Assembly: GCA_964614375.1 (NCBI GenBank)
Contig: CAZTLI010000046.1
Location: 1 to 19,418, forward strand
Origin: CAZTLI01 sp964614375
GTDB taxonomy: Bacteria > Chloroflexota > Anaerolineae > Aggregatilineales > Phototrophicaceae
Direction: 5' to 3'
Length of the DNA: 19,418 bases
Within the stretch, counting starts at the first letter, position 1; every line of letters starts with the position of its first letter. Below the pieces are notes generated by a model. The model ran no database searches. It was not told the origin of the DNA and saw only the letters and a program-made list of their open reading frames with translations. Below are positions 14,480 to 19,418 of this stretch, one piece after another. The position numbers and the translations under genes were made by a program.

Positions 14480-14488
14480 ATTATACCA
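14480..14488 (-). promoter_or_regulatory. extended -10 promoter of recF
   Basis: On the minus strand TGG-TATAAT, consensus -10 (14485-14480) with the TG element at 14488-14487. Confidence 0.6.
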
Positions 14489-14489
14489 G

Positions 14490-14506
14490 CAAATCTGTTC
14501 GATTTG
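14490..14506. promoter_or_regulatory. inverted repeat in the recF promoter
   Basis: CAAATC (14490-14495) and GATTTG (14501-14506) around five bases, directly upstream of the recF -10 and covering the spacer/-35 region. A regulator could bind here. It is not a recognisable LexA box. Confidence 0.3.
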
Positions 14507-14622
14507 TGCCCTCAAACCGTGAATATTGGCGCACAATTTCAGGCACATCCTCACATGACCGTGTGTCCCGGTTTGCGGTGCAATAGACATATCCCACATG
14601 CACATCAGGAGACAAACACGGC

Positions 14623-16026
14623 ATGTCACTCGAAGACCACTATCACGACATCGACATCAAGACCATTATCGAACCCTTTCAAATTCGTTCCGTCCAGCCC
14701 ATCCGTTATGCGAACGTCCACGAACGACCACAGGCGCTGGCGGACGCGGGCTATAATACGTTCCTGCTGCATTCCGATCAGGTATTGATTGACCTCTTGA
14801 CCGACAGCGGCACAGGGGCATTATCGGCGCAGCAGTGGGCGGCGATGATAGCCAGCGACGAATCCTATGCCGGAGCAGAATCGTTCTATCGCTTCGAGCG
14901 CGCCGTTAAAGACATCACCGGCTTCAAACACATCATCCCCACACATCAGGGGCGCGCCGCCGAGCATATCCTGTTCAGCAATCGTATCACACCCGGCAAA
15001 GTCGTACCCAATAATTCTCACTTCGATACGACGCGCGCGAACATCGAATATCTAAAAGGCGAGGCGCGCGACCTCGTGATTGACGAAGGCAAACAGCCCC
15101 GCACCATTCACCCGTTCAAAGGCAATATGGACATCGACAAGCTGCGCCATACGATTGAAACCGTCGGCGTGGGCAACATCCCGTTCGTGATGCTGACTGT
15201 AACCAATAATTCAGGCGGTGGGCAGCCCGTGAGCATGGCGAATGTGAAAGCCGTCAGTGAACTGGCACACCATTATGGTCTGCCGCTGATACTGGATGCC
15301 TGTCGTTTTGCCGAAAATTCATGGTTCATCAAAATGCGCGAAGACGGTTATGCCGACAAAGCACCCATCGACATCGCCCGCGAAATGTTCGGTTATGCCG
15401 ATGGCTGCACCATGAGCGCCAAAAAGGACGGCATGGCGAACATCGGCGGCTTTCTGGCTTTGAACGACGATGCGCTGGCGCAGACCTGCCGCAATCTGCT
15501 GATACTGACCGAAGGCTTTCCGACCTATGGTGGACTGGCAGGTTATGATTTAGAGGCGATTGCCGTCGGCTTGTATGAGGCGCTCGACCCTGACTATCTG
15601 CGCTATCGCATCCGGTCAATCGCCTATCTCGCGGAAAAAATCACCGCTGCTGGTGTGCCCATCGTCCAGCCACCGGGCGGACACGCCATTTATATCGACG
15701 CGCGCGCCCTGCTGCCCCACATTCCTGATCACCAGTATCCGGCATGGTCGCTGGTCAACGCGCTCTATCTGGCGGGTGGCATACGCGGTGTCGAGATTGG
15801 TTCGGTGATGTTTGGTCGCCAACCCGATGGCACCGAAAAACCCGCCGCGATGGATTTAGTCCGGCTGGCATTCCCGCGCCGTGTCTATACCCAGAGTCAT
15901 GTCGATTATGTGGCGGAGGTCATTCTGGCGATTAACGAACGCAAGGCGCTGGTCGTCGGGCATCGGATTGTCTGTGAAGCGCCCGTGCTGCGCCACTTCA
16001 CCATTCGCATGGAGCCAGTCCCGTAA
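14623..16026 (+). CDS. tnaA: tryptophanase (PLP beta-eliminating lyase)
   Basis: Cleaves L-tryptophan to indole, pyruvate and ammonia. The 467-residue protein matches tryptophanase and tyrosine phenol-lyase throughout: LLTDSGTGALS (58-68), PTHQGRAAEH (106-115), SGGGQPVSMANVK, LILDACRFAEN and the PLP lysine in MSAKKDG (Lys268). Two places separate the enzymes. IRGVEIGS has Ile where phenol-lyase has its key Arg (VRSMERG), and the C-terminal VLRHFT keeps the His that phenol-lyase replaces by Phe. Both favour tryptophanase. AGGAGA at 14607-14612 is ten bases before the ATG. No tnaC-like leader with a conserved Trp and no permease gene is nearby, so regulation differs from E. coli. Confidence 0.92.
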   Translation: MSLEDHYHDIDIKTIIEPFQIRSVQPIRYANVHERPQALADAGYNTFLLHSDQVLIDLLTDSGTGALSAQQWAAMIASDESYAGAESFYRFERAVKDITGFKHIIPTHQGRAAEHILFSNRITPGKVVPNNSHFDTTRANIEYLKGEARDLVIDEGKQPRTIHPFKGNMDIDKLRHTIETVGVGNIPFVMLTVTNNSGGGQPVSMANVKAVSELAHHYGLPLILDACRFAENSWFIKMREDGYADKAPIDIAREMFGYADGCTMSAKKDGMANIGGFLALNDDALAQTCRNLLILTEGFPTYGGLAGYDLEAIAVGLYEALDPDYLRYRIRSIAYLAEKITAAGVPIVQPPGGHAIYIDARALLPHIPDHQYPAWSLVNALYLAGGIRGVEIGSVMFGRQPDGTEKPAAMDLVRLAFPRRVYTQSHVDYVAEVILAINERKALVVGHRIVCEAPVLRHFTIRMEPVP

Positions 16027-16112
16027 CGGTTCGCAGCGCGCGTGAACTGATAGTCCCATCCATACAATGGTCGCCACCATGCCGTTGTGTTTTGGCGCGC
16101 CGATTGCCCCAG

Positions 16113-16150
16113 CGCGACAGTCTGGCCTTAACGCGACAGTCTGGCCTTAA
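16113..16150. repeat. two perfect tandem 19-bp repeats
   Basis: CGCGACAGTCTGGCCTTAA occurs at 16113-16131 and again directly at 16132-16150, in the 16027-16347 gap upstream of the kinase. The rest of that gap is AT-rich with a weak promoter candidate. Confidence 0.9.
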
Positions 16151-16207
16151 TCTGAAGTGAAACTTTTGCTAAACCGTACCAGAAACTTAAGAAATTTTTT
16201 CAGCTTT

Positions 16208-16238
16208 TTGCTGTTTTATGGCACACTAAATCTACAAT
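16208..16238 (+). promoter_or_regulatory. weak promoter candidate for the kinase gene
   Basis: TTGCTG (16208-16213) and TACAAT (16233-16238) with a long 19-base spacer in AT-rich DNA. Confidence 0.25.
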
Positions 16239-16347
16239 AATAGAAATACCCGGCAGTTATCCCTTATTTACCTGCTGGCACTTGCATACTTTCGGACACG
16301 AAGTAGTATTGAGGGTAATGGGCAGTCCTATGGGAAAAACAGCAATT

Positions 16348-17928
16348 ATGAGCGAACTTATCGGTCACACACTGGGTTCATACCAAATCATCGACCAGAT
16401 CGCCAAGGGTGGGATGGCGACGGTTTATCGTGCCCACCAGAAATCGGTTGGGCGCGATGTGGCAATTAAAGTGCTGCCACCGAATTTTACACATGACGAT
16501 ACCTTCATCGAACGCTTCAATCGCGAGGTCGAAGTCATCGCCCGTTTGCAGCATCCGCATGTGCTGCCGGTGATTGATTATGGCGAACAGGACAACCTGC
16601 CCTACATCGTCATGGCCTATATCAAAGGGGGGACGCTCACCGATGTGATTGTGAAGGGGCCGATGGATCCGGGTGAGGTCGTAAAAATGTGCGCGCAGAT
16701 TGCCAGCGCGCTGGATTTTGCCCATCGTAAAGGCATCATTCACCGGGATTTCAAACCCGGCAATATTCTGCTGGACGAATCGGGCAATGTCTATCTGGCG
16801 GACTTCGGGCTGGCGCGTATCACGGAACAGTCATCCGAAATCACGGGTATGTCTGTCGTCGGGACTCCCACCTATATGGCCCCCGAACAAAGCGGTCCCG
16901 GTGAAGTTGACCACACGATTGACATTTATGCCTTTGGTGTGACTATCTTCCAGATGTTGACCGGGCGCGTGCCCTATGAAGCGCCAACCGCCATGGGCAT
17001 CTTGATGGCGCACATGACCCATCCTGTGCCCAGTATCGTCGAGGCGCGTCCCGACCTGCCGCAAGACCTGCAAATGGTCATTGACCGGGCGCTGGCGAAA
17101 AACCCCGAAGACCGCTATCAAACCGCGCTGAAACTGGTCGAAGAAATGACCGAGATTCTCGAAGGCAAGCCCGTAGACATCAGCACCGCCAGTATTCAGG
17201 AGGCGCTGCTGATGACCAACATGATTGGCAGCGTGATTTTTGTCGATCAGCAGTGTTTGCGCGTGTTAAAGCGCCATCACAACGAAGCCCGCTTCATTAT
17301 GGGCAAGCCGCTGCACGACGTGCTCGGTATCGACAGCACCGTGACACAAGAACTGCTGAAAATGGTCAGCGAAGATGGCAAAGTGGATGCGCTCGAAATC
17401 GAAATTAAGGATGCACAGGGCAACCGGATGCCGGTGTTGTGTGGCGCTGTCGCCACGCTGGATGAAAAAGGGACGTTTGTCGGCGCGGATATTTCGCTGC
17501 GGCTTGTGGTCGATAGCGCAGACCCGACGGCGGACTTCGACACCATTGATGAGCGATTGAACACGCGCGAAGAGACCTTTTTGCAAACCTATTTCAAGTC
17601 GCAAATTGACGCGCTGCATCGCTTGATGGGGCAGTGGGCCGGGCCGCGTGTGAGTAAACATCTGGAAAGCATTATCAATGAGACGGCGCAACGTAACGTG
17701 TGGCCTGTGAGCATGACCGATGGGCATATCACCCTGCAACTCCGCAGCACCGACTCCGATATTTATCGGGCGATTCTGGCGAAGGCGGTCAATTATGCGG
17801 CGGGCGTGATTGGCAAGAATCAGGTCTCGCGTGAGATGCACAACGTCCAATCGAAAATGGACCCCAACGTGATGCAGTTCGTGACGCGATTAGGCCTGGA
17901 ATCGCTCATTGACGATTTGTTGAAATAA
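16348..17928 (+). CDS. cytosolic Ser/Thr kinase with PAS-like and C-terminal modules
   Basis: A Hanks-type kinase fills residues 10-272: glycine loop IAKGGMATVY (18-27), VAIK with Lys41, HRDFKPGN (132-139, Asp134 catalytic), DFG (152-154), the PTYMAPE activation-loop end and a closing ALAKNPEDRYQTA. Residues about 285-390 (SVIFVDQQCLRVLKR to GADISLRL) look like a PAS sensor fold. The last 120 residues are a helix-rich domain I cannot name. No membrane segment follows the kinase, unlike PASTA-type kinases, so it probably senses a cytosolic or membrane-permeant signal. The start is uncertain: the frame is open from 16282 with ATGs at 16282, 16318, 16330 and 16348. 16348 (MSELIGHTLGSY) best fits kinase N-termini. 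Targets are unknown. Confidence 0.9.
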   Translation: MSELIGHTLGSYQIIDQIAKGGMATVYRAHQKSVGRDVAIKVLPPNFTHDDTFIERFNREVEVIARLQHPHVLPVIDYGEQDNLPYIVMAYIKGGTLTDVIVKGPMDPGEVVKMCAQIASALDFAHRKGIIHRDFKPGNILLDESGNVYLADFGLARITEQSSEITGMSVVGTPTYMAPEQSGPGEVDHTIDIYAFGVTIFQMLTGRVPYEAPTAMGILMAHMTHPVPSIVEARPDLPQDLQMVIDRALAKNPEDRYQTALKLVEEMTEILEGKPVDISTASIQEALLMTNMIGSVIFVDQQCLRVLKRHHNEARFIMGKPLHDVLGIDSTVTQELLKMVSEDGKVDALEIEIKDAQGNRMPVLCGAVATLDEKGTFVGADISLRLVVDSADPTADFDTIDERLNTREETFLQTYFKSQIDALHRLMGQWAGPRVSKHLESIINETAQRNVWPVSMTDGHITLQLRSTDSDIYRAILAKAVNYAAGVIGKNQVSREMHNVQSKMDPNVMQFVTRLGLESLIDDLLK

Positions 17929-17992
17929 TCCGCACCATTTGCTAAAACATAGCAGGGTCGGATGGGGAATACCTCAACCCGTTGATTCAGTA

Positions 17993-18088
17993 TTCAATGG
18001 ATAGTTTAGGGAAACGCACGATTCGGATCAATGGAAGTTTCCCTTTTGTCCTTTGAATATTGTTTTGTTAATTGTTCTGTCCATTGAA
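17993..18088 (+). promoter_or_regulatory. long inverted-repeat leader before the 18102 gene
   Basis: TTCAATGGATAG (17993-18004) can pair with CTGTCCATTGAA (18077-18088) through 12 pairs including one G-U. TCAATGGA also occurs at 18028-18035, inside the loop of the terminator-like hairpin, and could pair with TCCATTGA (18080-18087) instead. The right arm touches the AAAGGA ribosome site (18087-18092). This could be a leader switch or thermosensor; it needs structural proof. Confidence 0.4.
18008..18047 (+). terminator. terminator-like hairpin after the kinase gene
   Basis: AGGGAAAC (18008-18015) and GTTTCCCT (18037-18044) form eight perfect pairs with a 21-base loop, then TTTTG. It may terminate the kinase mRNA or act as an attenuator within the leader of the next gene. 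Confidence 0.5.
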
Positions 18089-18101
18089 AGGATTCCATAT
18101 C

Positions 18102-18575
18102 ATGTTTAAGAAAATAATTTTTGTGGCACTGATTCTTGTGTTGAGTCTGGGCGTTGTCGCACAGGTGGGTGTGGCCCAAGACGAACCCACCGAAGAAGCC
18201 GACGCGACCGAAGCCGTTGACGCCGCCACTGACTCAGGTGGCACCGACAGCGCCGCCGCCGCGACGGATGCTGCTCAAGCCGATGGCGGGAGCACTATCT
18301 TTACGACAGGCAACGCCAATTTAGTGTTAGACATCGTGTTGATTCTCGCCGCGTTCTGGATGGTGGCGTCGGCGCGGGGGATTGGCGGTATCGTCGGGCG
18401 CACGCTGACCGCTATCGTTATCGGCACAGTCATACTCGGCTTTGCCCACCTGCAAGCGACACTCACCGCGACGGCGTTCGGCACATGGAACGCGACGATT
18501 CACCGGGTGGTGGTGCTCGTCGGCTTCTTGTTCCTGATTTATGGCTTCCGCCAGATTTCGGTGATGAAGCGTTAG
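18102..18575 (+). CDS. small exported/membrane protein, unknown function
   Basis: The 157-residue protein starts at 18102 (AAAGGA nine bases upstream; the longer open frame to 18072 lacks a good start). It has a signal peptide or first helix (MFKKIIFVALILVLSLGVVA, cut likely before QDE), then an Ala/Asp/Glu/Thr-rich linker (27-65). Three hydrophobic helices follow at about 73-90, 103-121 and 135-148, ending in a short basic tail. I do not recognise the family. The linker suggests an extracytoplasmic arm on a three-helix anchor. It follows the kinase on the same strand after 173 bases that hold a terminator-like hairpin. Its stop shares bases with the stop of the convergent gene. Confidence 0.7.
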   Translation: MFKKIIFVALILVLSLGVVAQVGVAQDEPTEEADATEAVDAATDSGGTDSAAAATDAAQADGGSTIFTTGNANLVLDIVLILAAFWMVASARGIGGIVGRTLTAIVIGTVILGFAHLQATLTATAFGTWNATIHRVVVLVGFLFLIYGFRQISVMKR

Positions 18576-18757
18576 GACTCGACATCGGAATGCACAGCGG
18601 CGGACTCGTCGTCGGGCGCGGTGTTGGCCTTTTGCTGGCGGCTTTGATACCACGATAAGATGATGTAACCAATCGTGATGATGATGAAACTGGCATACAA
18701 CAGTTCATCGGGGTAACCAAGATCGCCATGTGCGAGTATCACTGGAACGGGTATCAT
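18572..18757 (-). CDS. 61-residue single-pass membrane protein
   Basis: The product has a short N-terminus (MIPVPVILAHGDLGYPDEL), one helix (LYASFIIITIGYIILSWY, about 20-37), a basic RQQK stop-transfer and a 20-residue acidic/Ser tail. AGGA nine bases before ATG 18757 supports translation. The stop (18572-18574) overlaps the stop of the convergent gene (18573-18575) in GTTAG. The small size and domain order fit an accessory subunit or regulator in the membrane. The family is unknown. Confidence 0.6.
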   Translation of the reverse strand: MIPVPVILAHGDLGYPDELLYASFIIITIGYIILSWYQSRQQKANTAPDDESAAVHSDVES

Positions 18758-18814
18758 GCGGTCTAGTCCTCTGCATAGATACAGTGCATCTCACTACCAT
18801 CCTACCATAAGCGA

Positions 18815-18858
18815 CAAAAAACGGGGCGGCCTGTATGCGGGTCGCTCCGTTCGTTTTT
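18815..18858 (-). terminator. intrinsic terminator of the 18893-19339 gene
   Basis: AACGGGGCGGCC (18820-18831) and GGTCGCTCCGTT (18840-18851) form a 12-pair stem with two G-U pairs and an 8-base loop. Read on the minus strand it ends in a run of Ts; A and T runs on both sides make it look bidirectional. Confidence 0.85.
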
Positions 18859-18892
18859 GAAGCGCTATCAACCCAATTTTCAAGCACAGGGC

Positions 18893-19339
18893 CTATTCAT
18901 CCGCCGCCGCCGCGGGGATTGCCGCCAGATGATGGGCTAAGGCCGCTGTCGCCGCTTGCACAGGTGGCGAATCGAGCACATCCGCATCTGCCAGACGCTG
19001 CACCCGAAATTGGTCATTCATATTGGTGGCATAAATGGCGTTGAGATTCTGGCGATTATCCGGTTGGCGCAGCAAATAGGGATATTCCCGCGTCAAATTA
19101 TGGCGCACACCCGCCAGTATCGTTTCCATACTGATGTCGCGGCGGTCAATGATCAGGATGAGGGCGGCGCGCCGCTGTTGATTAAAACCGTGTTTATCGG
19201 CAGTGGTATAAATTGTATCGAGCAGCGTGTTGGCCTGTTGAATCCATGCCCGCAGCATAGGACGTGCTTGGGGCGCGACAGTTTCGCCACGAAGGGTCAT
19301 CCGCAGCGCGATAAAAAAGGCGCGTATATAACGAATCAT
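18893..19339 (-). CDS. unrecognised 148-residue protein
   Basis: A soluble, mostly helical, Arg/Ala/Gln-rich protein with a short hydrophobic start (IRYIRAFFIALRMTL), then AWIQQANTLLDTIYTTADKH and a central RRAALILIIDRRDISMETIL. It ends in an Ala-rich tail. The N-terminal amphipathic stretch could bind membrane. No family is recognised. TATAAT at 19345-19350 lies only six bases before ATG 19339, so the mRNA should be leaderless or nearly so, which agrees with the lack of a ribosome site. It is monocistronic, ending at the terminator at 18815-18858. Confidence 0.65.
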   Translation of the reverse strand: MIRYIRAFFIALRMTLRGETVAPQARPMLRAWIQQANTLLDTIYTTADKHGFNQQRRAALILIIDRRDISMETILAGVRHNLTREYPYLLRQPDNRQNLNAIYATNMNDQFRVQRLADADVLDSPPVQAATAALAHHLAAIPAAAADE

Positions 19340-19344
19340 GCGAA

Positions 19345-19350
19345 ATTATA
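19345..19350 (-). promoter_or_regulatory. consensus -10 box giving a leaderless start
   Basis: TATAAT on the minus strand. The predicted transcription start, six or seven bases on, coincides with ATG 19339. No good -35 is seen. Confidence 0.45.
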
Positions 19351-19411
19351 CCGCAGCGATAGCTTACTTATGGACGAAACAAAAAGAATGCTTATGATGG
19401 ACAAGGGCGCG

Positions 19412-19418
19412 ATGAGCA
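19412..19418 (+). CDS. possible gene start cut by the right edge
   Basis: AAGGG four bases before ATG 19412 (ATGAGC...) looks like a ribosome site and start, and the frame is also open from ATG 19370. Too little is present to say more. Confidence 0.25.

Noticed and set aside
14554..14622. tnaC-like leader peptide before tryptophanase
   Set aside because: The frame from ATG 14554 (MTVCPGLRCNRH) has no Trp before a stop and runs into tnaA; it has none of the tnaC features.
16201..16216. CAGC-TTTTT-GCTG hairpin as a terminator after tryptophanase
   Set aside because: A four-pair stem is too weak and it lies 180 bases after the stop; it is more likely part of AT-rich promoter DNA.

Overview
The window is a piece of bacterial chromosome of moderately high GC with short gaps, ATGA start/stop overlaps and sigma70-like -10 boxes. 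Gene content suggests a soil or sediment Chloroflexota (Anaerolineae-like) genome, probably a metagenome assembly: a Hanks-type kinase with a PAS-like module, a secreted TPR protein, a GT39-type membrane glycosyltransferase, a PLP lyase of tryptophanase type, and RecF away from dnaA/dnaN. The phylum is an inference from gene style; no marker gene here proves it.

Layout. 1-1547 (minus): an edge-cut PLAT/LH2-domain protein preceded by two paralogous membrane proteins. The second paralog is frameshifted and carries a 63-bp block identical to the first. 1825-2943 (plus): alanine dehydrogenase, closed by a clear intrinsic terminator. 3154-5148 (plus): a DUF4139-like protein with a coiled-coil tail, convergent with a HEAT-like protein (5245-6171, minus). 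6293-10578 (plus): a tightly coupled run of hexapeptide acyltransferase, GT39-type glycosyltransferase, a 21-codon mini-ORF, an FMO-like flavoprotein and a secreted 9-TPR protein. Every junction is an ATGA overlap, and the run ends in a terminator.

10579-13244 is the accessory island. A DUF5131 (phage Gp37/Gp68-like) three-cysteine protein and a TcmP-type methyltransferase-like partner lie tail to tail with an 8-nt overlap, each behind its own extended -10 promoter. The TcmP gene is much richer in A+T than its surroundings. Beside it lies a 21-residue remnant of the end of a Ser/Thr kinase, a likely insertion or rearrangement scar. This pair is the best candidate for a little-described system, probably nucleic-acid modification or defence, although its biochemistry cannot be read from sequence.

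13245-19418: recF (minus), divergent tryptophanase (plus), a cytosolic kinase with PAS-like and C-terminal modules, a small secreted/membrane protein behind an elaborate inverted-repeat leader, a 61-residue membrane protein convergent with it (4-nt stop overlap), and an unrecognised 148-residue protein whose -10 box implies a nearly leaderless mRNA. No tRNA, rRNA, CRISPR array or complete insertion sequence was recognised.
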